Shown in pieces: positions 1 to 11,647 of a stretch of 64,000 nucleotides of DNA (its first letter is position 1; each line of letters begins with the position of its first letter). The translations under genes were made by a program, and so were the position numbers. The notes beneath the pieces were generated by a model. That model did not search any database. It saw nothing but the letters and a program-made list of their open reading frames with translations, and was not told the DNA's origin. Origin of the DNA: Bubalus kerabau (lineage: Eukaryota > Chordata > Mammalia > Artiodactyla > Bovidae); assembly GCF_029407905.1 (NCBI RefSeq), contig NC_073635.1, positions 41,841,501-41,905,500 of the forward strand, in the 5' to 3' direction.

Positions 1-2315
1 CATGTGCTAGGATCAGTATTTTGATCAGAGAATTCTTTCTTATTCTTTCAATATATCTTATTTATTAAAATTATTTAAAAAATATCTGATGGCTACTGGG
101 ATGTTTAAATTACATACATAACAAAGATAAATGTGTTATTTCTTGACTAAATATCTTCTAAATATATAGGGAGGAATTAATTAAATGAGAATGGAAAATC
201 CAAGCTATTTTGAGAACTTGTAACATCAACATTTTATGAATGGCATGGATAAAAAAAAAATTAAAGAATCTGTATTTGGACAATGTGGACTTGCCTCAAG
301 ACTCTTATTAGGAGTGCATCTTAGAAAATATATTTAATCTCTTCTTGACCCAATGTGCTTGACCCATTTTTAGAGTATGATAATAACTACCACACAAGAT
401 TACAGAAAGGATTATGGTGAATGAAAATTAGTCATACCCTCTGACTGACATTTTTTTTTTTTTTTTGTCTTTCTGGAGATTTTGTAGTAATTTCTCCTTT
501 CATGCTTACTTACTGCAGTAGGGAGAAATTCCTAAGTTTGACTGTGGAGAAAGAGTGGATGTTGACTCAGATATTATTTTAAAAAATCACCCAAGTGACT
601 GCAAACACTTATTTTCTAGACTTATAACTCTGAATACCTTGGTCAATTTTTTAAAAATTGTTAATTAGCTAATCTGATCACAAATTAATTTGGCTTCATA
701 AACATTAATATCTGACTCTTAGACATGAGAATTATCACATAAATATTGGAGCATCTTATATTGGTAAGTCCTATCTTTTCATATATATTTTAAAATATTT
801 TTTATGTTTGTTCTAATGTTATTGAAGTAAATGATTTTAAACCTATAAAGTGAGATTGCATGCACTGAAAATTAGGTAGCATATTTCCTAGAAATAACAT
901 TTTTAGATGCTTGCTTTATTCCTTTATTTGCTGGTAGACTTCTTTAAGGCAGGAAATATTTGGTGTAATAGAATGAGCTGGACCCTCCATGTTCACTTAT
1001 ATAGACTGTGGTAAGAAACTGTAATTTTATTCCAACATCAGTGTATTATTAAAAATATTTAATTATTAGCAAGTTAACATTAGGAGAGAATGATACTTAA
1101 CTAGGCAATATATTAAAATAATGAAACTACATTCTCAAATAAACTAGAAAGTAGTATGTGTTCAAGGCATTCTCTAGAAACTGTTGATCTCTCAAAATAA
1201 AATTCTAATCTGTTTTACCTACTTATAGGTCACTTGTAAAATAATTTCCAGCTTTTTAAACAGTACTGAAATGTGACTTAAAGCTGTTAAATATTTGGGG
1301 TAATTTTGAGTTGCATAATTTTGAAAAATAATACATGTATTCTTTGTCCCATTTTCTCTTCTCTATAGCTATTAACTTTGTCTCTGTAAGAATTCTGAAT
1401 AAACATACAACTCTACCTAGGTAATTCCTGTTTATATTTTAAATAAAGTTATGTTTACTGTGCATTCTTTTAAGAAATTAATGCATATTAATATGAAACA
1501 TTTGTAAACTGATGCATAGCACCACTTCAATATATATATTTATGATCATTTTGAATTTACTCTTTATGCAGTTGATATATAACAGAAATGCTTCCTCAAG
1601 CCAATTTAACCTTGAATTAAAAGGTGATTAATATGTAGAGTAACCATATGGTTTGGTTTCCCTAGACTAGTCCAACTTTATACTTATAGCACTGGCTTTC
1701 TTCCAAATTATTCTTGTCAAAAGTGTCTCCAATTGTATGAAAATTTATATGTCACTTGAATAATACACTTCTGAGTTAATGTCCACTATATGTATTCAGA
1801 TTTATGTATATTTATCTTTTTACATTGTTTCCCAAGTTTAATAATGTAAAAAAAATTCTGATAGCACTTATAAACACAGAATTTTTAACTTAGCATTATT
1901 TTTTGGTAAAATTTCCAAGGTAGAATCACTGACTGAGAAGTGGCATGCTGTTTTCAAACTATTGTTGCATGTGACTCAATACCTTTGTAGTGTATTTTTT
2001 CATCGTGGAGTTGAGGTGTTTTCCAACCTTTTTTCTACCACATGTCCTCTATGCTGTCACTGCACAATCCTGTCAGTAAATGCAAACTCAGCACAAATAT
2101 TTAACTATCGTAAAATGTGAGGAATATGAAAACTGCTTTCTCTATCATAGATGACAAGAGCAATGTGTTTCTCATTTAATCATCTGCAGCTCAACACTGA
2201 GCTGAGACATTCTTTTCAAAAAATGTTGACCGGATTTCATTTTAGTATTTGTATATATAAGATGTATACACACATACATATACATAATATATCTAAATAT
2301 ACATATGTATTTGAA
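1..2315. other. Unassigned AT-rich sequence
   Basis: I see no gene, repeat family or RNA gene here. A T-run lies near 450-467, and 2245-2310 is low-complexity TA/CA-rich sequence. Open frames are short and lack any family signature. Old, highly decayed repeats could be present below what can be recognised by eye. Confidence 0.6.
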
Positions 2316-2324
2316 TTTTAGGTT

Positions 2325-2458
2325 CTCTGCTGCTGCTGCTGCTAAGTTGCTTCAGTCGTGTCCAACTCTGTGCGACTCCATAGACAGCAGCCCACCAAGG
2401 CTCCCCCGTCCCTGGGATTCTCCAGGTAAGAACACTGGAGTGGGTTGCCATTTCCTAG
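2325..2458 (-). mobile_element. Bov-tA-type SINE (antisense)
   Basis: Ruminant SINE seen as its reverse complement. The (GCT)n at 2329-2343 is the complement of the typical (AGC)n 3' tail. It is followed by the complement of the conserved GACACGACTGAAGC-type end, and the right end carries the complement of the 'tggcaacccactcc' 5' segment. It is non-coding, and the short reading frame across it is incidental. Confidence 0.85.
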
Positions 2459-2599
2459 AGCAATGCAAATAATATTTTGTTGTATTAAGAACACCATCTT
2501 TAACCTTTCAATAGTTTTTTTAAGTGTACAATACATAGTAACAACTATAGATATGAGATCTCTGAAAATAATTAATCTTTCATAATTGAAATTTTATAC

Positions 2600-2818
2600 A
2601 CATTGGTAGGCAACTCCCCACCCCTCTATCCCCAGATCAGGAACTATTATCCTATTCTTTGTTTCTATGAGTTTGATTATTTTTAATTACTAATATAAAT
2701 GGGATCATGTATTATCTGTTATTTTGAGAGTGGCTTATTTCAGTTAATATAATGTTTTTCAGGTTCAGATTGACTTTTTTTTTAAGGTTGAATAATATTC
2801 CAATGTATGTATATACAC
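2600..2818 (-). mobile_element. Old L1 3' end fragment (antisense)
   Basis: The sequence matches the antisense of mammalian L1 ORF2 end/3' UTR: a run around 'ctatgagtttgattattttt' at about 2665, 'gggatcatgta', 'tggcttatttcagt' and 'gaataatattccaatgt' at 2790-2807. It is diverged and indel-rich, so an old L1M-type copy is likely. No coding capacity remains. Confidence 0.65.
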
Positions 2819-2825
2819 TTCCTTT

Positions 2826-3217
2826 AACTTTTCCAAAATATCAAAATGTAGGGAATACTTCCAAACTGATTTTATGAGGACAATATTCCCCTGATAATAA
2901 AAGCGGAACAAGACATCACATAGAAAGATAGCTGCTGGCCAATATACCTGATGACCCTAAATAAAAAAAAAATAATAAATAATAAAATACTTGGAAACCA
3001 AATTCAGTGGCACTTTAAAAAGGCCATAAATACAACAAAGTGTGACTTAACCCTTGATGGTTCAACATATGAAAGTCAGTCAAAGTGATACACCACATTA
3101 ACAGAATGAAGGATAAAAAAATCACATGATCATCTCAATGGCTACAGGAGAAGCATTTGACAAAATCAATAGTTTTTCATGATAAGAACTCTCAACAAAC
3201 AAAGATTACAAGGACAC
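2826..3217 (+). mobile_element. Old L1 ORF2 fragment (reverse transcriptase region)
   Basis: This is a sense-strand L1 ORF2 remnant. Around 3090-3190 it resembles the part of ORF2 that in the young L1 of this window reads 'INKLKNK..MIISIDAEKAFDKI': here 'cacattaacagaatgaagg', then 'atctcaatggctacagg', then 'gcatttgacaaaatcaa'. It has many substitutions and frameshifts and is interrupted on the right by an antisense BovB tail. It is a pseudogene fragment. Confidence 0.65.
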
Positions 3218-3220
3218 TTT

Positions 3221-3388
3221 TGTTTTTGTTCAGTCACCCAGTAGTGTCTGACTCTCTTTGACCCCATGGACTGCAGCACGACAGGCCTCCCTATCCTTCA
3301 CCATTCCCTGGAGTTTGCCCAAGTTCATGTTCCTTGCATTGGTGATGCCATCCAGCCATCTCATCCTCTTGACATATCTTCTGTCTGA
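3221..3388 (-). mobile_element. BovB LINE 3' end (antisense, short)
   Basis: The left edge is the complement of a BovB 3' end (TGTTTTTGTTCAGTCAC), followed by 'accccatggactgcagcac' and 'gatgccatccagccatctca', which recur in the other antisense BovB copies (28.1, 42.5 and 61.6 kb). It is severely 5'-truncated, about 165 bp, and inserted into or next to the old L1 fragment. Confidence 0.85.
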
Positions 3389-6319
3389 TAAGTAAATAGA
3401 ATTCTGTGAATTATTTATTGGAATTTAGTCTCAAAGCACTTTTGTTTTCAATTATATTTGAAATAAAACTACAATAATTTTTGTTGGAATTATCTTTAAC
3501 TTGTTCACTATTTTGAGAAAGCTAGGTCAGAATGAGTTATTTTATTTTGGAAAAACCCTAATGCAGAGACTATTCTGTCCTTTCACTGAATATTGGAAAA
3601 ATCTGCAAAGCCTGAAAAATTAATTACAGATTAAAACCAGTGATGATGGCTCAAGGTTTCCCCTTTTTATAAAAATGCTTTCTATAAAGGTAACTAGAGG
3701 AGAAAAGCCTGTCAACTGTGAATTGTTTCTACCAAGTATCCTTCAGTGTCAATAGTATGAAAACCATAGCAAATTCATTCTTTTAGAGAAAGTTACGCTT
3801 GTTCAGAGTTTATAACTTTGGTCAGAAAACAAACCATGATATCAAGCCGAAACTGTTATATTAAAAAAAAATGTACGAATGTTATTTTAAAATACTTATA
3901 TCAAACAATTACGTGTGCATTTTGAAAATACCTAATTCAACTTGGGCCTTGTGAATCTGGTGTTAACTTGTGTGTGAAAATTAATTAGTATATTCTGTAC
4001 CTTATGGTGTTGAAATGTTTACAAATATTCTTTTCTTCAGTTTACAAGGGTTACAGTATCTGATTTTTCAAATTTGAAATACTAATGTCTATTTATATAT
4101 CTATATCAATATCTATATACTTTGACACTACATTAATTTCAAATGATTTTGCCATGCTGATTCCATATGTTCACATTGGAAAGTTGACTTTTATATGGTT
4201 AATAATCTGGTGAATTTACATATATAATCTCATATTTTTATCATAGATTTTATATTAAAAAATTTCAAAAGTTTTTAGATCATTGATCTACATTTTAAAG
4301 GATCCTTTATATATGTCATGGTTTTCTCTTACATAGACTTTAGCTGTCTTGTCAAAGATTAAGTTATGATTATGTCTTGCAACTTTATAAATTATGTGGA
4401 AGTATACTTCTTTATTTGTGATAGATAAAACAGTCAAAAACTATGTTTGCCACAAAGCTTCATTTTATTTTATGACACAACCATATGGTTAGTTAGTGGT
4501 TTGAGGGGGCTAAAAAGATGATCCCAACTTGTATTATAATTTACTGAATATTATGATTGCCACTTTTAATGATATCATCTACAAAGGCTAATGATACACT
4601 GGATAGTATAAGAATGCCAATTAAAGGGTGATGGTCATTTCAAAGGTTAATGCATGTAACTCTTTAAAGAGAATAAATTACTGCAATGCAATCCATTTTA
4701 AGGAAAAACTTCCCTTTTATGATGATGTGACCAATTATTCTATTGGCAGGTCAGTAGACATACAATCATTTCATCCACTACCATTAAAATGCTTTAATAA
4801 AAGCTTTTGTATGTGGAAAATGTAGATCTTTTAATTTAACATCCTTAAAAAGAGATTTGTATGAAATATAATTACTTTAATAAGAGAAAAGGAGAGCTGT
4901 TTCAAGTTTTAGAGAAGTTAAAATGCACTAAAAAAAAATGTCATAGCCATATTAAGCAAATCCCATTGCTGTATGTCCCATTAACATGGATGCACATAAT
5001 TATACATAAACACCAATCAGAATTTATTTTTCCTTTGAAAATCTCAAGAGTTTATAGAGTGACAGATCAAAATTGATTGCTCTGTAAATAATAGGTTAGA
5101 AGAAAGAACTATCATATCTGAGCATTCTGAACCTCACCTCATTCTGGAAAGAAGCTGAGGTAAGTGAGAGAAATGGTCTGTTGGCTCCTAATTCATGAAG
5201 TGACAGTGATGAATGAATGGAAGTCAACTCCAGCTGTAGCTGTATTTTAGCTTTTGGATACTTATTTGCTACTAGAGGCACTGAAAAAAAACAAAATTTC
5301 CTGTTAGCAACCAATAAATACTTTCTTTAGAGTGGTATCTAAACAGTGTCAGATAGGGAGTCAGTTCATTTTTCTGAGAAGGAACACTTCTTTGTTAACA
5401 GCTACAAAAGCATCTGAAGGCATGTAACTCTTTGGGGAGCCACATTAGATATCTGAGGAACATTGTAATCAGAAGTTTCAGTTTTTCCAAAGTTAAGCAA
5501 GTTGAACAACCTGTGGAAAGACAAGAAAATAGTGTTTATGTTAAGGATGTTCATCTCTGTGCAAGATTTTGAAAAGAGAAAAAATTCCAAAGCAGGAAGC
5601 TAAATTTAAGGAGACAAAGATAAACTAATAATAGTACTTGTTGCCTAATTTTCCTAAGGACAATTTAATCCCTCTACTCTATAAAAACTCTTCCTTAAAA
5701 AGTCACCAAAATCTGACTGGCAAACCCGAAGTCCTACCTTCATAGCTCTTCTCATTCATTTATTCTTGGTTGAAATTAAACTCATTTCCAAAGCTATGAA
5801 ACGAAATCAATGTTTTCATAGTGACTCCATTAGAAGCAATCATATAGGAATAGGCAGGAATTTCAGACCAGAAGATCATTGCCTAATTTTGTTGAATTCA
5901 AATTCTACATCTATAGAATGAGAATTAAAAGACCTAATACATATGTATACTATATATATATATATTAAATAAAAATATGAGCTATCTGAAAAACCTTAGC
6001 TGATTAATAGTTACTTTAATTATATGTCACCCCTTATCCCATTTATTGCCTTAACTTTTTCTTTTCTCTGATATTAAATAATCTTGAACTATTATAATAA
6101 TTCTAATAGTTGTACATGGACTATGCATATACTTTTTAATAACTTTTTTCTTACTCTCTCCCTCTGCCTCTCATTTATGTATATAAGGTTACACATTTCA
6201 GAAAAGTACTATTCCAATGACAACAAATTATTACTTATTGAAGAGGCAAAATGTCTACGTACATATAATCAGCTTAAGTAATAGAATATTTTATCAATAA
6301 AATTGAGTCTTGTGAACAT
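3389..6319. other. Unassigned AT-rich sequence
   Basis: No recognisable gene or repeat. Two adjacent sense-strand frames (4628-4825 and 4861-5076) and antisense frames at 5096-5314 and 5402-5590 are short, lie in AT-rich sequence and show no known domain, so I treat them as chance. There is a short (TA)n at about 5948-5964. This is one of the longer repeat-poor blocks of the window. Confidence 0.55.
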
Positions 6320-6322
6320 ACT

Positions 6323-6454
6323 TCCTGGAGAAGGAAATGGCAACCCACTCTAGTGTTCTTGCCTGGAGAATCCCATGGACAGAGGAGCCTGGCCATCTAA
6401 AGTCTATGCAGTCACAAGAGTCAGATACAATCTAGCAACTAAACAACCACCATA
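6323..6454 (+). mobile_element. Bov-tA-type SINE
   Basis: Sense-strand SINE beginning 'ctggagaaggaaatggcaac' and continuing through 'gttcttgcctggagaatccc' to a diverged end near 'cacaagagtcagatacaa'. It is non-coding. The frame that starts inside it (6375) is not a gene. Confidence 0.85.
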
Positions 6455-7038
6455 TATACTTCTGCAATTTCATTGCTTTCTTCCCCACTCTCTCAAAGAG
6501 AAAACCTATTTCATTAGTTTCAAAAATATTTACACTTATCTTCCTTTTTACATTTATGGCATATACTCTTCATATATATCTATATATATCTATAATATTT
6601 TATTACTGGCTTCTATCCTAAATAAAGAGTATCATAATATAGCAGACATGCATAAGTGGGCTTCTGCTGGGGCTTTCACTTGTAGGTGAAAATAATCAAT
6701 AAACAACCTATGATAGGAATAGAAAAAAAAAAATTATTAGAATCAAACTGAGTAAAACAGTCTAAGGAAAATAGATTTCAGGAGCATTTGAATGGTGTTC
6801 CACAAGACCACAAAACAGGGGAGGCTTACATAGGCAAAAACCTCAGAGTTTAAATTAGTTACATGAGATGTTTATCAAGAATAACAATGGGAACTGCAAG
6901 AAGGTAAGGATACTTGTTAAAGAAAGATTGATGGGGATACAAAATAGTTGAATGGTTACAAGAGATCTTGAGACCATGGGTTGCAGCTGGTAGCAGATAC
7001 TGTTTTGATAACAGCAGGTAGTGTCTTTAGTGGTGATC
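6455..7038. other. Unassigned sequence
   Basis: AT-rich, with a TATATC-rich patch at about 6570-6600 and an A-run at 6723-6733. No gene or repeat family recognised. Confidence 0.5.
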
Positions 7039-7039
7039 A

Positions 7040-7196
7040 GATACTCAGTCATGGGCTCCTCTGTCTATGGGATTTTCCAGACCAGAATACTGGAGTTCAT
7101 GGCCACTTCCTCCTCCAGGGGCTCTTCCTGACCAGCACTTCTTATGTCTCTAGCATTGCAGAAAGATTCTTTACCAGTAGCACCACCTGTGTCCTT
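7040..7196 (-). mobile_element. ART2A/BOV-A-type SINE fragment (antisense)
   Basis: This is the reverse complement of the SINE body ('gggctcctctgtctatggga', 'tactggagttcatggccact') running into the tRNA-like head ('gattctttaccagtagcacc' complements the A-box side). It is diverged and lacks the canonical 3' end. Confidence 0.75.
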
Positions 7197-7619
7197 GAGT
7201 TTAATGCAATTCAGAAAATTCAAGTTTTCAGTAATGCAGGAATGTCTGAAACATCTGCAATGGCCACCCAGCTTCATTTTGAATGTGTGAACCAGTTATT
7301 CTAATTTTTATTTTTCATGTGTTCTTTTCTTTAATAGTTAAAGCAAATGTACAAATGCATGTTTGACAGCCCATAAGACAGGGTATCCTAGTTAGTATAA
7401 AGTTCAAGTCATGTATAATACAGAATAACTTCTATATGTAAATTTATTTCATCACCTTTCTCACCTAATAATGTGTTGGTGAGATTCATTCATGTTGCTA
7501 CACAAACATTATTTTTTTCTTTTAATGGCAAAATGATGTTCTGTTTTTTTACCTATGACATAATTATTTTCTCTGTTATGTAAGGTCTATTTTCTTAAAC
7601 TTAGTTTCTATTATATGCA

Positions 7620-7878
7620 TCTTAGTCTGTTCAGGCTGCTATGACAAAATACCACTGATTAAGCGACTTTATAAACAACAGAAATTTTTTCTCACAGTTC
7701 TAGAAAATTGAACACCCAAGATTATGACTTGAGTAGATTAAGTGTTTTGTTAGGGTTTACTTTCTAGATGGTGATATTTTGCTTTTTCCTCACTTGGTGG
7801 AAGAGGGTAGAGAGTGTTATGGCATCTCTTTTAGAAAAGAATCACTAATTTCATTTGTGAGGTCTCCATCTTCATGAC
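7620..7878 (-). mobile_element. MaLR/MLT1-type LTR, first piece (antisense)
   Basis: 'cttagtctgttcaggctgct', 'atgacaaaataccac', 'ataaacaacagaaatttttt' and 'tcacagttctagaaaattg' match the antisense 3' half of a MaLR-type LTR as remembered from other mammals. The copy is old and diverged. It is split at 7878 by an ART2A SINE, and a third piece may lie at 9140-9215. It carries no coding sequence. Confidence 0.6.
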
Positions 7879-8086
7879 TTCCCTGGTGGTTCAGTGGTAA
7901 AGAATCCACCCACAAATTCAAGAAGTGTAGGTTCTATCCCTGGATTGGGAAGATCCCTTAGAGGAGGAAATGGTAACCTACTCCAGTATTCTTGCCTGGG
8001 AAAACCCATGGATAGAGGAGCCTGGCTGTCTATGGTCCATTGGGTCACAAAAGTTGGACACGATTTAGTGAATAAACTACCACCAA
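7879..8086 (+). mobile_element. ART2A-type SINE with tRNA-Glu-like head and TSD
   Basis: The tRNA-derived head 'ttccctggtggttcagtggt' leads into a degenerate B box ('ggttctatccctgg') and the shared BOV-A body. It is flanked by the exact 11-bp duplication ATCTTCATGAC at 7868-7878 and 8087-8097, which places the insertion inside the MaLR-type LTR. The SINE family is mobilised in trans by LINE proteins. Confidence 0.9.
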
Positions 8087-8632
8087 ATCTTCATGACCTG
8101 TTAATTCCTAAGCCTGGAAAGTCTAGGCACAAGAATAGCCTTCTCATGCATAGGCATTAGAAGGCAAAACCACCTCCTTGTTTTACACTCAATGAGCCCA
8201 TGATGCATGGAGGAATGGTATTTGAAACAGAAATTTGGTAGCATCTGAGCAAGAAACTCTGACCTTGAAAACTGTGGAATATGCTCAAATAAGTATGCAT
8301 GGGTTGCTGATAACTGGATAAAAAGACAAAGCAGACCCCAAAGCCTCTTCATTCTTGTGGCTAGAAGAGTTTCCAGCCTGCAGCGTGAGCAGAGGGAATC
8401 TCATGCCATCCTCTAGTAATCTTGGCCATGGTGTAATATAATTATGCCACTAGAATTGCTGTTTCGATTCCCTCTTCCATGGGTTTTGCTTAGGTACTCA
8501 TGAAAAAGATTCAAAATTGTCCCTGGTGGAAGCCCAAATAAGGAATTTCAAATGACACAATTGTACAGGGAGGAAAATGGGGATCACCCTCATCTAAACC
8601 ATGGAAAATTAACCCATATTAACAACCTAAAC
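8087..8632. other. Short MaLR LTR continuation, then an unassigned insert
   Basis: About 30 bases after the SINE continue the MaLR-like antisense sequence ('catgacctgttaattcc'). From about 8116 the sequence no longer follows that LTR, and I cannot place it. The recognisable LTR resumes near 9140, so 8116-9139 behaves like a roughly 1 kb insertion, itself containing a BOV-A2. Confidence 0.4.
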
Positions 8633-8911
8633 CGGAGAAGGCAATGGCAACCCACTCCAGTACTCTTGCCTGGAGAATCCCATGGATGGAGGGGCCTAGT
8701 GGGCTGCAGTCCACGGGGTCGCTAGGAGTCAGACACGACTGAGCGACTTCACTTTCACTTTTCACTTTCATGCATTGGAGAAGGAAATGGCAACCCACTC
8801 CAGTGTTCTTGCCTGGAGAATCCCAGGGACGGGGGAGCCTGGTGGGCTGCTGTCTATGGGGTCGCACAAAGTCGGACACGACTGAAGCGACTTAGCAGCA
8901 GTAGCAGCAGC
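8633..8911 (+). mobile_element. BOV-A2 dimeric SINE with 12-bp TSD
   Basis: Two BOV-A monomers in tandem: each begins 'ggagaaggaaatggcaaccc' or a close variant (about 8634 and 8777). They are joined by the CACTTTTCACTTTCATGC linker, and the element ends in an AGCAGC-type tail. The exact duplication AACAACCTAAAC flanks it at 8621-8632 and 8912-8923. The high similarity to the copy at 13660-13939 suggests a relatively young insertion. Confidence 0.95.
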
Positions 8912-8923
8912 AACAACCTAAAC

Positions 8924-9315
8924 TGCTCCTATTGCATACCCCTCACTAACTGGTATGCCCACAACTCTTCTCTTAGTGTGTAACTTTTGCCCTGCTCTAA
9001 GTAAATCTCTACTTTGTTTTCTTTGCACATACTGTGCTTCCAATGAATTCAATACCTGCCTTGTAATCTTAGTCTCTTTGTTGAATTCTTGCCTCAAAGA
9101 AAACAAGACTGAAGTTCTCTTGCCACCAAAATCAGCTCCACTCCATAACATCATGGCTTTGAATGTGAGAATTCCAACATACATAATTTGAGGATACACA
9201 AAATTTGAGATAACAGCAATGATATACCCAGTATTTTGATTTACATGTATCCCTATTATATTTGATTTATTTTGTATTTATTAATCTATATCTATCTAGA
9301 TATACATATATATAT
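8924..9315. other. Unassigned sequence, with possible MaLR LTR end at 9140-9215
   Basis: The stretch up to about 9139 is unassigned. 9150-9215 ('aattccaacatacataattt' followed by 'gaggatacacaaaattt') resembles the antisense start of a MaLR/MLT1 LTR and may be the distal end of the LTR seen at 7620. Overlapping open frames on both strands (8918-9199) have no known domain. Confidence 0.35.
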
Positions 9316-9441
9316 GTATGCCAAGTCACTTCAGTTGTGTCCGACTCTGTGCGATTCCATGGACTGCAGCCTACCAGGCTTCTCCGTCCATGGGATTCTC
9401 CAGGCAAGAACACTGGAGTGGGTTGCCATTGCCTTCTCCAA
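9316..9441 (-). mobile_element. Bov-tA-type SINE (antisense)
   Basis: This is the reverse complement of a full Bov-tA monomer, from 'gtgtccgactctgtgcgatt' to 'gggttgccattgccttctcc'. Its edges sit in TATATATG sequence on both sides, consistent with insertion into a TA-rich site. With the sense SINE at 9509 it forms an inverted pair around the microsatellite. Confidence 0.9.
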
Positions 9442-9443
9442 TA

Positions 9444-9501
<58 letters not shown>

Positions 9502-9508
9502 TATACAT
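9442..9508. repeat. (TA)n with (CA)n microsatellite
   Basis: Alternating TA from about 9457 to 9487, preceded by a short TGTG tract and followed by (CA)n at about 9488-9501. It is self-complementary and lies between two SINEs of opposite orientation. Confidence 0.95.
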
Positions 9509-9722
9509 ATGGCTTCCCTGGTGGTTCAGACAGTAATGAATCTGCCTGCAATGCCACAGACCCAGTTTTGATCCCTGGGTCAGGAAGATCCCCTGGAGAA
9601 GGAAACAGCAAGCCATTTCAGTATTCTTGCCTAGAGAATTCCATGGAGAGAGGAGCCTGGTGGGCTACAGGCCATGGAGTCACAAAAAGTTGGATATGAC
9701 TGAGTGACTAACACTTTCACTT
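9509..9722 (+). mobile_element. ART2A-type SINE
   Basis: The head 'ggcttccctggtggttcaga' is followed by a degenerate B box ('ttttgatccctgggtcagga'), the BOV-A body and a 3' end 'gactgagtgactaacacttt'. Long frames that read through this SINE, the microsatellite and the antisense SINE are artefacts of repeat composition. Confidence 0.9.
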
Positions 9723-10475
9723 CTTTACATTTGTTTTAAAATATGATCAATCTTGAACTCACCACTCAAAACAATAGCTAGATGTTTACCAGTAATTTAG
9801 TTATATCTACATCTTCACTCTACCTTTTAAATTTTTATATTCATTATTCCACTGCTCTTCTGTTTTCTGTGTTATTGCCACATATATATGTACCCGCACA
9901 AGCACTGCATTATTTAGACTTCTTTGGATTTTAATTTTATAGAATGAATGTGAAATTATTTAATCTGGGCCTTTTCTTCACTGAAAATTATAGATATTAT
10001 TTGGATATGAGAGATATTTCTTCAGGATACAATTTTTTAAATCAAATAAGTGATTTACAAATATATTTTTCTGAGTCTATGGCTTGTTTTTTTTTTTTTT
10101 TATTTTTTAGCAATGTCTTTTTCCTCACAAACATTTTTACAACTGATCAATTCTAATTTAAGAATTTTCTTCTATAAAGGTGACTTTGGTGTCATATCTA
10201 AAATCTCATTGCCAAAATCAATACCACATGAATTTTCTCCTATGTTTTCTTCCAAATCTTTATAGTTTTACATTTTTACATTTGGATCTAGTATCTAGTT
10301 TGAATTTTCTCTTTTCTCTCTTTTCTGGTAGAAGATGGGTGTGGAAATGGTGTTACGGGTTTGAGGGGGGCTTTGACAGTGGTTATTTTCTCTTTGATGC
10401 TGCAAGTTTCAACAATGATTTTCCAGGTATGTTCCTTTGTCTTTGTTCTATAGATTAAGATAGATTTTTGTATGA
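9723..10475. other. Unassigned sequence
   Basis: AT-rich, with a T-run at 10087-10103. Overlapping short frames exist on both strands but show no family signature. No repeat recognised. Confidence 0.5.
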
Positions 10476-10613
10476 AAAGATTCTCCATTCGTTTCACTCT
10501 CTCTTTCCCCCACTGTGTCCACAAATCTGTTCTCTTGAATGCGTCTTCATTGTGGCCCTGCAAATAGGTTAGTTAGTACCATCTTTCTAGATTCCATATA
10601 TATATGTGTTAAT
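10476..10613 (-). mobile_element. L1 3' UTR fragment (antisense)
   Basis: This shares a long diverged match with 11255-11395: 'cactctctctttcccccact', 'gccctgcaaataggttagtt', 'agtaccatctttctagattc' and 'gtgttaatatacaatgtttt'. The second locus is part of a clear antisense bovine L1 3' end, so this is an independent or duplicated L1 fragment of about 140 bp. Confidence 0.75.
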
Positions 10614-11000
10614 ATACAATGTTTTAGCAGTGAGTACTGTGACATTCCTATAGCCAGCACCCCAGAAAAAGCTTTTTCAGGAAACTCCACAATCTTTCTA
10701 GTGTGTCTGTTTTCCTGACGAAAAAATCTGCAGAGTGGTGAGAATTTCCAACAACATGGCCCACAGGGATTTCACACTTTCACTCTAATCAATACACAGC
10801 CATTACTAATTATTAAAATTTGTTTGCTGAATCTCCCTGTAGGCTTATGAATTTGCCTATTTTTCCTTTATTTTCCTTTTTTCATTTTGCTCCATATATT
10901 TTAAAGTACTTTTAATAGGTCTATACATACTGTGAATGTTTTGAGTTTCTTTTTGTCACTGTCCATTTTGTCACCCTCAATGCATTCAAGTTCACCTCAT
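10614..11000. other. Unassigned sequence
   Basis: No gene or repeat recognised between two antisense L1 fragments. Confidence 0.45.
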
Positions 11001-11647
11001 CTATTTCTTTTTTAATTTATTTATTTTTAGTTGAAGGATAATTGTTTTACAGCATCGTTTTGGTTTCTGCCATACATCAACACGAATCAGCCATAGGTAT
11101 ACATATGTTACCTTCCTCTAAAATCTCCCTCCCAGCTCCCTCCCAGTTCCATCCCTTTGTTGTCACAGAGCAACAGGTTGAGCGCCCTGCATCATACAGC
11201 AAATTCCCAATGGTTATCTATTTTGCATATGGTAATGTATATGTATCCATACTACATTTTCCATTCTTCTCACTCTCTCTTTCTCCCACTGTGTCCATAA
11301 ATCTGTTCTCTATGTTTGTATCTCCACTGTTGCCCTGCAAATAGGTTAATTAGTACCATCTTTTTAGATTCTATATATATGTGTTAATATACAATGTTTG
11401 TTTTTCTCTTTCTGACTTACATTGCTCTGTATAAACCAGGCTCTAGGTTCATCACCTCCTTAGCATTGACTCAAATACTTTGTATGGCTGTGTAATAGTC
11501 CATTGTATACATGTACCAAACTTCTTTATCTATTTATCTATTGAAGGACATCTAGGTTTCTTCTATGGCCTAACTATAGTAAATAGTGCTGCAACAGACC
11601 CTGGGTTACATGTATCTCTTTCAATTATGGTTCTCTCAGGGTGTATA
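11001..11647 (-). mobile_element. Ruminant L1 3' end (antisense), first of three pieces
   Basis: The left edge is T-rich (complement of the poly-A end), followed by the antisense 3' UTR ('gccatacatcaacacgaatc', 'tctccctcccagctccctcc') and the antisense end of ORF2 ('gtgtaatagtccattgtata'). The same element resumes at 13642-14133 and at 14691-14706 after later insertions. The pieces together give about 1.15 kb of 5'-truncated L1. Confidence 0.85.

Noticed and set aside
4628..5314. Possible host exons (frames at 4628-4825, 4861-5076 and 5096-5314)
   Set aside because: Short, AT-rich, no domain and no convincing splice-site and reading-frame continuity between them.
9262..9699. 145-codon sense frame, with overlapping frames on both strands
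   Set aside because: It runs through an antisense SINE, a (TA)n microsatellite and a sense SINE. Openness in several frames at once is an effect of repeat composition, not of selection.
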